Part shown: positions 35,600-44,980 of the stretch, one piece after another
Layout of the letters: each line of letters begins with the position of its first letter
Position numbering within the stretch: position 1 is the stretch's first letter
Source: an uncultured Flavobacterium sp.
GTDB lineage: Bacteria > Bacteroidota > Bacteroidia > Flavobacteriales > Flavobacteriaceae
NCBI GenBank assembly: GCA_943912855.1
Contig: CALTVC010000004.1
Location: 124,001-188,000 of the forward strand
Direction of reading: 5' to 3'
Length of the DNA: 64,000 bases
The notes under the pieces: model-generated
Databases searched by the model: none
Seen by the model: only the letters and a program-made list of their open reading frames with translations
Told to the model about the DNA's origin: nothing
Made by a program: the position numbers and the translations under genes

Positions 35600-36184
35600 T
35601 TACTTCGACTTAAAGTTTGACGAAACTGCACTGTCCAGAATTTCGAAAATAAGATTTCGTTGGTTTTTAAACTCTATGGATTTTGCTTTCACTTTATCAT
35701 CCATTATAACTACAAGAATATTATCACCTATTACTTTCCCACCTTCAAGGCTTGTAATCATACTTTTTTCGGATTCATTATAAGTATACCAGCACGCCAT
35801 ATATTCTTTATCATCAGACACTCTCATTTGGCTATCTGTAATGGTACCTAAACGTTCGGTTCTTTCCATGTTCATAGCCCTATCGGGAAACAAATAAGAT
35901 AAAGTAATAATGTCCCTGCCTATCTTATCAGGTACGGTGTCTAATCGTGTAGTTCCTTTTTCCAGATAAAACTTTGCATCCAGTTCCTCTATGTGGAAAT
36001 TTTTCCCATTTATTACAAACTTGCCCTCTGCCTTTACTTCAGCACCTTTAGGGAGTTGCAGGGTTATTTTTTCTTTTTTCCCGGAATATTCGTAATTAAT
36101 GAATTCGCCTTTCGGGGCTGAGTTTTGCTGCGCCATCGTAATTAGGGATACCGATAGCAAAGCGGTGCACAAAATTGTTTTCAT
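35600..36184 (-). CDS. Secreted hypothetical protein
   Basis: A 194-residue protein with a signal peptide (MKTILCTALLSVSLITMAQQ) and a mature beta-rich body (KKEKITLQLPKGAEVKAEGK; LGTITDSQMRVSDDKEYMAC). I do not recognise a family. The start at 36184 is preferred over 36205 because it places the signal peptide at the N terminus. It is a single gene, convergent with the GH2 gene, and shows no link to it beyond proximity. Confidence 0.7.
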   Translation of the reverse strand: MKTILCTALLSVSLITMAQQNSAPKGEFINYEYSGKKEKITLQLPKGAEVKAEGKFVINGKNFHIEELDAKFYLEKGTTRLDTVPDKIGRDIITLSYLFPDRAMNMERTERLGTITDSQMRVSDDKEYMACWYTYNESEKSMITSLEGGKVIGDNILVVIMDDKVKAKSIEFKNQRNLIFEILDSAVSSNFKSK

Positions 36185-36387
36185 GATTAAGATAGGTTTT
36201 CTCAAATATAAGAAATTAAAGTGTTGATTTGAGATACAAAACCATTCGGCTACTATTAAACCCCATTCATCGGAGGTTGAGTATGATAACCTAAAATTGA
36301 TGTTTAATTCACGGAAGACAACTCACCATTCGTCGACAGAAACTGTTATTTTGTCGTGCTTTTCTTATTTATTTTTTAACTGAATCG

Positions 36388-36395
36388 TACTTTTG
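36388..36395 (+). promoter_or_regulatory. -7 promoter box for the small secreted protein
   Basis: TACTTTTG, an exact TAnnTTTG match, 27 bases before the start codon at 36422. The -33 element is poor. Confidence 0.5.
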
Positions 36396-36421
36396 TATCA
36401 GAAATAAATAAGAATACCACA

Positions 36422-36712
36422 ATGAAAACCTTCCGCCCCCTACTTAAGATCGCTGTTATACTTTGCTTTATGCTAAGCGGAAAAGCTGTTGCCCAGAACA
36501 GTACAGGAAACGGAATCATTGCAGAGCAAGCCACAACGCAGCAAACCACTTTTAAATCAGAGGTTATTAAAAATATAACTAAAGCGGTAGAGATTACCAT
36601 AACTACCAAACCTCAGCTTACTGAAACAAAGATTCAAAAAAGGGTTCGTAAAATGAAAGACCCCATACTTATACCGTACGCGCTGAACAAGAAAAACTTC
36701 AGCATTTGCTAA
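36422..36712 (+). CDS. Small secreted hypothetical protein
   Basis: A 96-residue protein with a clear signal peptide (MKTFRPLLKIAVILCFMLSG, cleavage near AVAQ). The mature part is short, threonine- and lysine-rich and has no recognised motif. It has its own -7 box and a strong downstream terminator, which supports a real, independently transcribed gene. Function unknown. Confidence 0.7.
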   Translation: MKTFRPLLKIAVILCFMLSGKAVAQNSTGNGIIAEQATTQQTTFKSEVIKNITKAVEITITTKPQLTETKIQKRVRKMKDPILIPYALNKKNFSIC

Positions 36713-36725
36713 TACTGTTGCACTA

Positions 36726-36757
36726 CACGCCGGCACACGCCGGCGTTTGTTTTTTTA
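36726..36757 (+). terminator. Terminator of the small secreted protein gene
   Basis: CGCCGG / CCGGCG stem with a 6-base loop followed by TTTGTTTTTTT. Confidence 0.85.
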
Positions 36758-36773
36758 CACCCAAAAATACCGT

Positions 36774-36803
36774 TTTGAAACCCGCTAACTTTAACTATAT
36801 TTG
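36774..36803 (+). promoter_or_regulatory. Consensus Bacteroidota promoter of lepA
   Basis: TTTG (36774-36777), 18 bases, TATATTTG (36796-36803): both boxes match the -33/-7 consensus exactly with ideal spacing. The leader to the lepA start at 36868 would be about 58 bases. Confidence 0.8.
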
Positions 36804-36867
36804 CCGATTAAAACACCTACCTTTATAGGAAGGCGGCGTGAGCGCCAAGAACTGATAACTATCGAAG

Positions 36868-38664
36868 ATGAAGAACATTAGGAACTTTTGTATTATTGCC
36901 CACATTGACCACGGTAAAAGTACCCTGGCCGACCGCCTGCTCGATGCGACGCAAACCGTAACGGCGCGTGAGCAACAGGCACAGCTTCTGGACAATATGG
37001 ACCTGGAGCGTGAGCGAGGCATTACCATTAAGAGCCACGCCATACAGATGGAATACATCCACAAAGGCGAAAAATACATCCTTAACCTTATAGACACCCC
37101 GGGTCACGTAGACTTTAGCTACGAGGTATCGCGCTCTATAGCGGCTTGCGAAGGCGCGTTGCTTATTGTAGACGCGGCACAAAGCATACAGGCGCAAACT
37201 ATCAGTAACCTGTACCTTGCCCTGGAAAACGACCTGGAAATTATTCCGGTACTTAATAAAATAGACCTGCCAAGCGCCAACCCTGAAGAGGTTAGCGACG
37301 ATATTGTAGACCTGCTGGGTTGTAAACTGGAAGACATTATTCCTGCATCGGGTAAAACAGGCCTTGGTGTAGACAAAATTCTTGAGGCCATCATAGAGCG
37401 TATTCCTGCACCTAAGGGCGACCCGCAAGAGCCACTACAGGCACTTATATTCGACTCGGTATATAACCCGTTCCGTGGTATTGAGGTTATTTTCCGTGTT
37501 ATAAACGGTGAAATTAAAAAAGGGCAGAAGATTAAATTCATGGCTACAGGCAATGAATATTTTGCCGACGAAATAGGTACGCTAAAACTGAACCAGGTTC
37601 CTAAACAAGTAGTGAGCGCAGGCGATGTTGGTTACCTTATAAGTGGTATTAAAGAAGCGAAAGAGGTAAAAGTGGGCGATACGCTTACCGATGCCAAAGT
37701 GCCTACCCAAAATATGGTAAGTGGTTTTGAAGATGTAAAACCGATGGTATTTGCGGGTATTTATCCTGTAGATACTGAGGATTACGAAGAACTGCGTAAC
37801 TCTATGGAGAAGCTTCAGCTAAATGATGCTTCGCTTGTGTTTGCAGCGGAGAGTTCGGCTGCACTGGGCTTCGGTTTCCGATGCGGATTCCTGGGCATGC
37901 TGCACATGGAAATCATACAGGAGCGCCTGGAGCGTGAGTTTGACATGACGGTGATCACTACTGTTCCTAACGTTAGCTACTTTGCGTACACCAAAAAAGA
38001 GCCGGAAAAAGCTCTTATTGTAAACAATCCGAGCGACCTACCTGAGCCATCTAAACTGAGCCATGTAGAGGAGCCTTATATTAAAGCGACCATCATTACC
38101 AAAGCCGACTTTGTGGGTAACGTAATGAGCCTGTGTATAGAAAAACGTGGTATTATTACCAACCAAACGTACCTGACTACAGAGCGTGTGGAACTTAACT
38201 TTGATATGCCACTTGCCGAAATTGTATTCGACTTTTACGACAGGCTAAAAACGGTATCTAAAGGTTACGCATCGTTTGACTACTCGCCTATAGGTATGCG
38301 TACGTCTAAACTTGTACGTCTTGATGTACTGCTAAACGGCCAACCGGTAGATGCGCTATCAGCGCTTATCCACGAGGATAACGCTTATCACATTGGTAAA
38401 AAAATGTGTGAAAAACTGAAAGAACTTATACCGCGCCAGCAGTTTGATATTCCTATCCAGGCTGCGATTGGTGTTAAGGTTATAAGCCGTGAAACGGTTA
38501 AGGCACTTCGTAAGGACGTTACCGCTAAGTGTTACGGTGGTGACATATCGCGTAAGCGTAAGCTTCTTGAAAAACAGAAGAAAGGTAAAAAGCGTATGCG
38601 TCAGGTAGGTAACGTAGAGATACCTCAGGAAGCGTTTATGGCAGTACTGAAGCTGAACGATTAA
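36868..38664 (+). CDS. lepA: Elongation factor 4 (back-translocase LepA)
   Basis: A 598-residue translational GTPase of standard length. Motifs: G1 AHIDHGKSTLADRL, G2 region RERGITIKSH, G3 DTPGHVDF, G4 NKIDLPSA. The C-terminal LepA-specific domain shows GYASFDYSPIGMR, KKMCEKLKELIPRQQFDIPI and CYGGDISRKRKLLEKQKKGK. EF4 acts on stalled ribosomes under ionic or cold stress. Strong own promoter and terminator; monocistronic. Confidence 0.98.
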   Translation: MKNIRNFCIIAHIDHGKSTLADRLLDATQTVTAREQQAQLLDNMDLERERGITIKSHAIQMEYIHKGEKYILNLIDTPGHVDFSYEVSRSIAACEGALLIVDAAQSIQAQTISNLYLALENDLEIIPVLNKIDLPSANPEEVSDDIVDLLGCKLEDIIPASGKTGLGVDKILEAIIERIPAPKGDPQEPLQALIFDSVYNPFRGIEVIFRVINGEIKKGQKIKFMATGNEYFADEIGTLKLNQVPKQVVSAGDVGYLISGIKEAKEVKVGDTLTDAKVPTQNMVSGFEDVKPMVFAGIYPVDTEDYEELRNSMEKLQLNDASLVFAAESSAALGFGFRCGFLGMLHMEIIQERLEREFDMTVITTVPNVSYFAYTKKEPEKALIVNNPSDLPEPSKLSHVEEPYIKATIITKADFVGNVMSLCIEKRGIITNQTYLTTERVELNFDMPLAEIVFDFYDRLKTVSKGYASFDYSPIGMRTSKLVRLDVLLNGQPVDALSALIHEDNAYHIGKKMCEKLKELIPRQQFDIPIQAAIGVKVISRETVKALRKDVTAKCYGGDISRKRKLLEKQKKGKKRMRQVGNVEIPQEAFMAVLKLND

Positions 38665-38705
38665 AATTCTGTTTTGAATTTTAAATTATAAATTTTGAAT
38701 GAAAG

Positions 38706-38733
38706 ACCCGGTGCAATTTGTGCCGGGTTTTTT
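38706..38733 (+). terminator. Terminator of lepA
   Basis: ACCCGG ... CCGGGT stem followed by TTTTTTG. It lies between lepA and the next gene, which is why the start of that gene is placed after it, at 38764. Confidence 0.85.
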
Positions 38734-38763
38734 GTTTATTTTAGTGAGGTAAAACCAACCCGC

Positions 38764-40176
38764 ATGAAAAGGATCAATTCTGAAGAAGATTTTTTAAATG
38801 AAATTAAAAACACTGATATTATAACTAATACTATATTTGAGTTTCCTCATGTTACAGTTTCTGGCATACTAAAGGATTTGACTTTTGATAATTGCATCTT
38901 TAAAACTAAGTTCTTGCATCTGTACAACATTGATGGACAGGATAACTCAATAACATTTAGAGAATGTGATTTCGAAGGCAGATTGGAAGTATCACATACC
39001 ACACTTTATAGTCTTTCACTGGAAAATATCAACTCCCTTGAGCGACTTTACATTCATGGAAATAATAATGCAACTATTGGAAATTTCAAATTTAAAAATG
39101 AACATGATAAAAATGAAAGGCCTTTGGACACAAGAATTGAAATTCAAAACTACATTTTCAAATCATTTGAATTCTTCAATGTTAATCATATCGGGCAGCA
39201 TTTCAAATTCTTTGGAAATGTTATCGGTTTAGAGAATAAAAAGTTCTCATTTGAGAGACAAACAATCGGTAGTTCTTGGATTACAAATGCAATGTTTTTA
39301 AATAATAGTTTTTTTGAAGATATATCATTTTTTAGAACTGTTTTTCTTCAGAATAAAGAAAAATGGGACAACTACTATCATGGAACTTTTTTTGAAGGCA
39401 ATACTTTTTGTAGTGTGGATTTTGAAAACACTAGCTTCTCTGAATCCTGTATTTTTTTGAATTGTACATTTAATGGCAGAATAAATTTCCCTAATGCGAA
39501 TAATTATTCAGTTGGTAATTTATCTTTCAACGAGTGTAAATTTAATGAGCATTCAGATTTTCAATATACTCAAGTACTACAATTATCATTTTATTTATGT
39601 GTTTTCGAGAAAACAGTTTCATTCTCTGATACCATCGTAGAAAGTGTATACTTAACAAGGAATATATTCAATAAATCTGCTCACTTCGACGATTTTACCA
39701 TAAAAAAAATTAAAGAATGTGGGCGTACAACCCTAAGAACAATTAAACAAGAACTTCAAAAGGCAGACAACAAAATAGATTACAACCGCTTTCGGGCATA
39801 TGAATTAGCAGCTTATTATAGAGAATTAAAATTCCATAAAAATTTTGTAGATAAAACTATCTTAGGATTAACGATATTGTTTACAGGATATAATTATAAT
39901 TGGTTTCGGGCATTAACGGTTACAGTATTAACAGGAATGCTATTCTACTCAATTTTATATTTCATAGAGTTTTACAGAATTATAAATCCTGATAATGAAA
40001 ACAATTTCACATCAGGTGCATTCCGTTTCTTTTTGGTAACGGATTTCTTCAGTCCTTTTTTAGAACGGAAATATTTGAACAATGGTTATAGTTGGACCGT
40101 ATTTGTACTCGGCAAAATCTTCATCGCCTTCGGTATCTACGAAATGATACAGGCATTTAGAAAATTCAAAGCCTAA
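38764..40176 (+). CDS. Pentapeptide-like beta-helix protein with C-terminal membrane helices
   Basis: A 470-residue protein. Residues about 25-330 form degenerate right-handed beta-helix repeats of the pentapeptide type (F.NC.F, F.ECDF, FENTSFSESCIFLNCTF), followed by a helix and two membrane segments (FRALTVTVLTGMLFYSILYF; SWTVFVLGKIFIAFGIYEMI). Proteins of this plan are inner-membrane anchored with the helix in the cytosol; their function is unknown. An ATG at 38695 is open in frame, but lies before the lepA terminator. The gene is AT-rich compared with lepA and PorZ on either side, which suggests acquisition. It is convergent with PorZ, overlapping its stop by four bases. Confidence 0.8.
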   Translation: MKRINSEEDFLNEIKNTDIITNTIFEFPHVTVSGILKDLTFDNCIFKTKFLHLYNIDGQDNSITFRECDFEGRLEVSHTTLYSLSLENINSLERLYIHGNNNATIGNFKFKNEHDKNERPLDTRIEIQNYIFKSFEFFNVNHIGQHFKFFGNVIGLENKKFSFERQTIGSSWITNAMFLNNSFFEDISFFRTVFLQNKEKWDNYYHGTFFEGNTFCSVDFENTSFSESCIFLNCTFNGRINFPNANNYSVGNLSFNECKFNEHSDFQYTQVLQLSFYLCVFEKTVSFSDTIVESVYLTRNIFNKSAHFDDFTIKKIKECGRTTLRTIKQELQKADNKIDYNRFRAYELAAYYRELKFHKNFVDKTILGLTILFTGYNYNWFRALTVTVLTGMLFYSILYFIEFYRIINPDNENNFTSGAFRFFLVTDFFSPFLERKYLNNGYSWTVFVLGKIFIAFGIYEMIQAFRKFKA

Positions 40177-42458
40177 TTACCGCGTATAACCATTACTTTT
40201 CGGGTTGCGGTCATCGTAGTGTCATCGCTTGATATAAATACCATATACACGCCCGTACGTACCTTATACTTACCAAAGGCAGTAGTGTCCCAGGTTATGG
40301 TACCACCTTCGCTGGTGGCTTCATATACAAGGTTGCCTTCTATGTCGGTTATCTTAACCACGGCTTTATCGGTAAGGTTGGTAATCTTTACATCACCACT
40401 GTAGTTAGGGCGTACCGGGTTAGGGTAAACGTACACCTTGTTCAGGTCGTTAGACGCCTGTGTGCTGTTGCCTTTATAAGACACCATGCCTTTTGGAGTA
40501 GCAAAAAACACCTCTCCGGTTACGTTGTCTATAGCTATATCATTAATTACGCTGCTTGGCAAAGGCGAGTTCTCTTTGGTAAAATGTTGTAGCGTGGTTT
40601 GCCCGTCCGGCGAAACAAGGAAGGCGCCTGCACCGGTACCTATCCACTTGTTGTTACTACCATCCACCTCTATATCGGTAACCGCCTGTGCATACATAAG
40701 CTCCTGTGCTACGCCTGTATCATCTACAAAAACAATAGATGATGTATTCAGCATATCTTCATCGGCAAAACGAGATGTGCTATAAATAACCCTTAGTCCC
40801 CTTGTGGTACCTATCCAGAGCCTGCCACTTTTATCTAACGCAACACACGACACCGTATTAGATGGCAGATAATCATCTCCCGAAAAGCGCATAAACTTAT
40901 TCAGGGTTTCATTGTACCCCACAAGCCCTGTAACGTTACCTGTAGCTATCCACTTGGTACCAAGGTCGTCTATTACAATGCCACCATATTGCATGCTTTT
41001 AGGTGCAGTATAAACCGACTCAAAACTATACGAAGACCAGCTGGTACCCGACAGCTTTTTAAGAGGCTTTTCAGTAAGTCCGTTCATTACCCAAAGCGCC
41101 CCCTGCTTATCAAAAACCCCTGCCTGAACCCTTAAACTTCTGTAATTCCCCTCTACTACCAATTGTTGATTTTCGAGTCCGCTGTTTGTTTCGTCATACA
41201 GCATGGTGGGTACCATATCGGTAAGTTTCAGCATCCCGTCAAATGAAGACATGAGGTAAACCTCTTTTTCATTATTAGGGTTTATGGTTACCTTTAAAAT
41301 ATCCCTAAAGGGTTTGTTTATACCATTAATAGTAGAGAGCGTTTGATAAGGTATATTTGTCCAGCCAAGTTGAGAAGTAAACCTGCTTACGCCATACTCC
41401 CTGCCTTTAGGATCATAATTTGTATCGGCATAACCATACACCGCCCATAATGAGTTGGCTGATTTACCAAGTCCGTAAATATTACTCCTTAATGGTCCGT
41501 TAGGGGTTATATTCTCTGTTTGGAACGTATTTATGTTTATTGCAAAAACGCCTTTTTCAGTAGTACCCACATACACTTTATTTCCAACCAAAGTAGCACA
41601 GGTAAATACCGCCGGTTCGCCCACGGTATTTATTTCAAACTGCTGTACGTGATTGCTGTTATATACCGTAACTTTAGATGCCGTGGTAACTACCATATAG
41701 TTGTTGGCTTCCCTTAAATCGAGTACCATGCCCTGCACATTACCGAAGTCTACCGGATTATTGTTATTAAAAACAACCATATTGTTCCAGCCGGCTCCAC
41801 AATAGAGTTTCCCGTTAAAACTCAGTACACTTCTTCTCGCATAAGGCAATACCTCCATCCATACGTTATAATCTATAAGATTAGAACTGGTTAGCAAAGC
41901 TCTTTTAAGTCCGTCTTCAGTTGCGGCATACAGGTAACCTTCGTGTACAGCACACTGATACACGGTAACCTCACCACCGCTGGTTCCTATAAAGTACGTA
42001 TCACCAAACTGAAGCGTGTTTATGTTAAACGTAGCTATACCAAAATCACAGCTCAGATAAGCTATGCCATTGTACTCGTATATATTTTTGATAGCCTTTT
42101 TGTTGTAGGTAATGTTCGTTTCCTGAACGATGTCTATCTTGGTTACTACAGAGCCGTCGTTATTCAGTACCAAAAGTAGCCCTGTGCTATTACCCACCAG
42201 CGTTCTTCTTGTAGCACTACTGTAGTGAATCGCTGTAATATCATCGGCCTTGAGCCCTTCTATAGATGTAATGGTACTAAGCTCTCCCGACGATGTATTT
42301 TGCGAAAACACAGCGGCATCAGATGCGGCATACATACGGCTGGAGTTCTGAGCCATAGCTACCACGCTGGTGTAAGAAAAATAACTGCCCCACTGTGTGT
42401 TTTGGGCAAAGCCAAAACTACATACAAGCAACAGTAAAAAGGTAAGGCGTACTTTCAT
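40173..42458 (-). CDS. porZ: Type IX secretion system component PorZ, beta-propeller protein
   Basis: A 761-residue exported protein. After the signal peptide (LLLLVCSFGFAQ) come two seven-bladed beta-propellers (about 25-330 and 340-640) with two-component-regulator-type blades (GRLWIGTTRGL; NNKWIGTGAGAFL) and a type A C-terminal sorting domain (VYVYPNPVRPNYSGDVKI ... GVYMVFISSDD). In Porphyromonas PorZ belongs to the attachment complex with PorU, PorV and PorQ that removes the sorting domain and attaches A-LPS to cargo; it is itself a T9SS substrate. The N-terminal WGSYFSYTSVVAMAQNSSRMYAA region is characteristic. Monocistronic. Confidence 0.9.
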   Translation of the reverse strand: MKVRLTFLLLLVCSFGFAQNTQWGSYFSYTSVVAMAQNSSRMYAASDAAVFSQNTSSGELSTITSIEGLKADDITAIHYSSATRRTLVGNSTGLLLVLNNDGSVVTKIDIVQETNITYNKKAIKNIYEYNGIAYLSCDFGIATFNINTLQFGDTYFIGTSGGEVTVYQCAVHEGYLYAATEDGLKRALLTSSNLIDYNVWMEVLPYARRSVLSFNGKLYCGAGWNNMVVFNNNNPVDFGNVQGMVLDLREANNYMVVTTASKVTVYNSNHVQQFEINTVGEPAVFTCATLVGNKVYVGTTEKGVFAININTFQTENITPNGPLRSNIYGLGKSANSLWAVYGYADTNYDPKGREYGVSRFTSQLGWTNIPYQTLSTINGINKPFRDILKVTINPNNEKEVYLMSSFDGMLKLTDMVPTMLYDETNSGLENQQLVVEGNYRSLRVQAGVFDKQGALWVMNGLTEKPLKKLSGTSWSSYSFESVYTAPKSMQYGGIVIDDLGTKWIATGNVTGLVGYNETLNKFMRFSGDDYLPSNTVSCVALDKSGRLWIGTTRGLRVIYSTSRFADEDMLNTSSIVFVDDTGVAQELMYAQAVTDIEVDGSNNKWIGTGAGAFLVSPDGQTTLQHFTKENSPLPSSVINDIAIDNVTGEVFFATPKGMVSYKGNSTQASNDLNKVYVYPNPVRPNYSGDVKITNLTDKAVVKITDIEGNLVYEATSEGGTITWDTTAFGKYKVRTGVYMVFISSDDTTMTATRKVMVIRGN

Positions 42459-42542
42459 CGGGCAATTTATTTGCGCAAATATAGCTAAAACGCATTTATT
42501 ACTGTTTTTGTATGAGTCGTCTGTAAAAAAATAGGACAGACA

Positions 42543-43271
42543 CTAAAACACAACCGAACTTACCTGAATAATATTTGTAATGTCATCCGGGTTCAGGCTG
42601 TAACGATACACCCCGCCGCTTCCTATTGCAAAAAGCTCATTACCACGAACAATCACATCATGGCATTCCCTGTCTATACTTGCTACAAGCAATGGATATG
42701 CAGGCTGGCTCACGTCGAATATCTTTATTTTATCATCGCACACTATAAGATAATTACCATACAATCCCAGGCCTTTTGGTTGTACCAGCGTACGCGCGTT
42801 TAGCGTTACAGGGTTTTCCGGATTTGTAATGTCATAAATCATCAGCGCATTGGTCTGATTACCACACCAGGTGTTGCTGTGCAGGGTTACATACGCCGTA
42901 GTACCGTCAGACACCACAGGGTCGCACGCCGTAAAGTGTGATACCGACGAAATGAGTTTAGGATCTTCGGGGTTGGTTATGCTGTACATAAACATACCGT
43001 TTCTCGACCCTATGTATAACACATCGGCATCGGCAAAGAGGGTTTCTATCTCTGCACCTATGTATTTTGTATTTACCTGTGTAGGGTTAGCCTGATTAGC
43101 AAGCGAAAAAACATTTAAGCTCCATTGGTCTACCGTGTACAGGTAATCTCCCGCAAGGGCAAAAACCGCAAGCGAACCTCCCTGTCCATCTGAAGTCCCA
43201 CTATCCTGGCTATCTGAAGAACACGACAGCACCATTAATACCAGCATAAATAATACAGTTATCTTTTTCAT
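42543..43271 (-). CDS. LVIVD-repeat lipoprotein
   Basis: A 242-residue predicted lipoprotein (lipobox VLSC, cysteine 17). Its repeats (VFALAGDYLYTVD; VLYIGSRNGMFMYSITNPEDPKLIS; NALMIYDITNPENPVTL; YLIVCDDKIKIFDVSQPAYPLLV) match the LVIVD propeller repeat family, found in Bacteroidota surface proteins of unknown role. It lies two bases after the stop of a related, shorter lipoprotein gene, so the two form an operon. Confidence 0.85.
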   Translation of the reverse strand: MKKITVLFMLVLMVLSCSSDSQDSGTSDGQGGSLAVFALAGDYLYTVDQWSLNVFSLANQANPTQVNTKYIGAEIETLFADADVLYIGSRNGMFMYSITNPEDPKLISSVSHFTACDPVVSDGTTAYVTLHSNTWCGNQTNALMIYDITNPENPVTLNARTLVQPKGLGLYGNYLIVCDDKIKIFDVSQPAYPLLVASIDRECHDVIVRGNELFAIGSGGVYRYSLNPDDITNIIQVSSVVF

Positions 43272-43273
43272 AT

Positions 43274-43774
43274 TTATCGTGGTATAAAGTTTACAATGAT
43301 TACGTTGTTGTCTGATACATCTACCCAGCGTCCGTCTGGCGATGTTTTTTGCGGAAATATGTTACGGGTTCGTCCGCTCAGCGTTATGCGGTCATTAGCA
43401 TAGTTAAGTGTTACGAGATCTACCGCTTGGTTTATGTACAGGTTATTTCCACGAATGGCTACGTCGGTAGCGCCCGGAACTTCAAGGTAGGCCTTTTTCT
43501 TAGGATTAGCAGGATCGGAATAATCATAAATATGAAAACCCTCGTTTACTTCGGTAACAAACATAAGGTTGTCTTTAATGTAAATTTTACCGGCGTTGTA
43601 CACGGGTTTAGCAGCGGTAAGGCTTATCGAATTTTCTAGCATACTCCTGGGCATTGTTACGGCTCGGTATGCCGATTGCGGTGGCATGTCATCACCTTCA
43701 TCTGTCCCCCACCCCCAACAGCCCTGCAATAAAAGAGCAAGGGGTATAGCAATTAGTAATTTTAGGTATTTCAT
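43274..43774 (-). CDS. LVIVD-type lipoprotein, short
   Basis: A 166-residue predicted lipoprotein (lipobox LLQGC, cysteine 19). It has two LVIVD-like blades (LMFVTEVNEGFHIYDYSDPA and DVAIRGNNLYINQAVDLVTLNY) and a C-terminal strand. It could be the N-terminal part of a propeller completed by the downstream gene, but both have full leaders and separate start codons, so they are two proteins. Promoter region is the 160-base gap shared with the divergent SDR gene. Confidence 0.8.
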   Translation of the reverse strand: MKYLKLLIAIPLALLLQGCWGWGTDEGDDMPPQSAYRAVTMPRSMLENSISLTAAKPVYNAGKIYIKDNLMFVTEVNEGFHIYDYSDPANPKKKAYLEVPGATDVAIRGNNLYINQAVDLVTLNYANDRITLSGRTRNIFPQKTSPDGRWVDVSDNNVIIVNFIPR

Positions 43775-43935
43775 AGATAATTGGTTATTTTTATATAGAT
43801 AACTAATTCTAAAAAAGGTTGCGTTGAAATTTTAACAATTTACAGCAACGTAACACATTGACATCTTAAAACAAAAACATAGGCACGCATACTATTTTTA
43901 GTATCTTTACTAATACGAACAAACCTCTGAGAACA

Positions 43936-44817
43936 ATGAATTATACCGAAAAAATGCTGCGCGACGACGCGCTTAAAGGCAAAACAATAGTAGTAACCGG
44001 CGGCGGTAGTGGACTGGGCCGTTCTATGACCAAATATTTTTTAGAGCTTGGCGCGAACGTGGCTATTACCAGCCGTGACATTGATAAACTCACCACAACG
44101 GCAAAAGAGCTGGAAGCCGAAACCAGAGGCACCTGCCTGCCTGTACAGTGCGATGTACGTAATTATGATGAAGTAGAGGCCATGCTTAAATCCGTTCTCA
44201 ACACCTTTGGGCAGGTAGACGTACTGCTTAACAATGCGGCGGGCAACTTCATCTCCCCTACCGAAAGGCTTTCGGCACACGCGTTTGATACCATAATAGA
44301 TATAGTACTTAAAGGCAGTAAAAACTGTACGCTTGCCTTTGGCAAACACTGGATAGACAACAAACAGCAAAATACATCCATCCTAAATATAGTAACCACT
44401 TACGCCTGGACAGGCAGTGCTTATGTAGTACCTAGTGCTACGGCAAAAGCAGGTGTGCTGGCCATGACCCGAAGTCTTGCGGTAGAATGGGCTAAGTACG
44501 GTATACGCAGTAATGCCATAGCTCCGGGCCCCTTCCCTACTAAGGGAGCATGGGACAGGCTATTACCCGGCGACCTGAAAGAGAAATTCGACCTGGCTAA
44601 AAAAGTACCTCTAAAACGTGTGGGCGACCATCAGGAGCTTGCTAACTTGGCTGCTTACCTTGTGTCTGATTTTGCGGCATACGTAAACGGCGAAGTTATA
44701 ACCATAGACGGTGGCGAGTGGCTTAAAGGAGCAGGTCAGTTTAACCTGCTGGAAGCCATCCCTGAAGAAATGTGGGATCAGCTGGAACAAATGATTAAGG
44801 CAAAGAAAAACAAGTAA
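43936..44817 (+). CDS. SDR family oxidoreductase (2,4-dienoyl-CoA reductase-like)
   Basis: A 293-residue short-chain dehydrogenase. The NAD(P) motif TGGGSGLGRS is at residues 21-30, NAAGNF at about 99-104, and the active-site lysine in SATAKAGVLAMTRSLAVEWA. The usual YxxxK tyrosine is replaced by SATAK with a tyrosine earlier (TTYAWTGSAY), as in 2,4-dienoyl-CoA reductases, which remove double bonds of unsaturated acyl-CoA during beta-oxidation. IRSNAIAPGPFPTKGAW fits that subfamily too. Divergent from the LVIVD pair, with a strong terminator. Confidence 0.88.
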   Translation: MNYTEKMLRDDALKGKTIVVTGGGSGLGRSMTKYFLELGANVAITSRDIDKLTTTAKELEAETRGTCLPVQCDVRNYDEVEAMLKSVLNTFGQVDVLLNNAAGNFISPTERLSAHAFDTIIDIVLKGSKNCTLAFGKHWIDNKQQNTSILNIVTTYAWTGSAYVVPSATAKAGVLAMTRSLAVEWAKYGIRSNAIAPGPFPTKGAWDRLLPGDLKEKFDLAKKVPLKRVGDHQELANLAAYLVSDFAAYVNGEVITIDGGEWLKGAGQFNLLEAIPEEMWDQLEQMIKAKKNK

Positions 44818-44837
44818 CATATATAGATAACTCCACT

Positions 44838-44877
44838 AATAATGGGCAGCGGTAAAACACTGCCCATTATTTTTTTG
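44838..44877 (+). terminator. Terminator of the SDR gene
   Basis: TAATGGGCAG and its complement around a 10-base loop, followed by T7. Confidence 0.9.
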
Positions 44878-44910
44878 CCATAAATAAACGGTTTTTTTAC
44901 AGTTTTTTAT

Positions 44911-44940
44911 TTAGACTTATTTCAAATAGACTTATATTTG
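44911..44940 (+). promoter_or_regulatory. Promoter of the second T9SS cargo gene
   Basis: TTAG (44911-44914), 18 bases, TATATTTG (44933-44940). The -7 box is a perfect match and the -33 box is one base off. The start codon is 41 bases downstream. Confidence 0.65.
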
Positions 44941-44980
44941 CACCGATTTAATTTTAATTCAATCCAAATAAAATACAATT

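Noticed and set aside
38695..38763. Longer N terminus of the beta-helix protein starting at 38695
   Set aside because: It would place the start before the lepA terminator hairpin and translate through the hairpin; the ATG at 38764 is better placed.
42543..43774. One LVIVD lipoprotein gene split by a frameshift
   Set aside because: Both frames have complete lipoprotein leaders, own start codons and a proper stop between them, so two genes are more likely.
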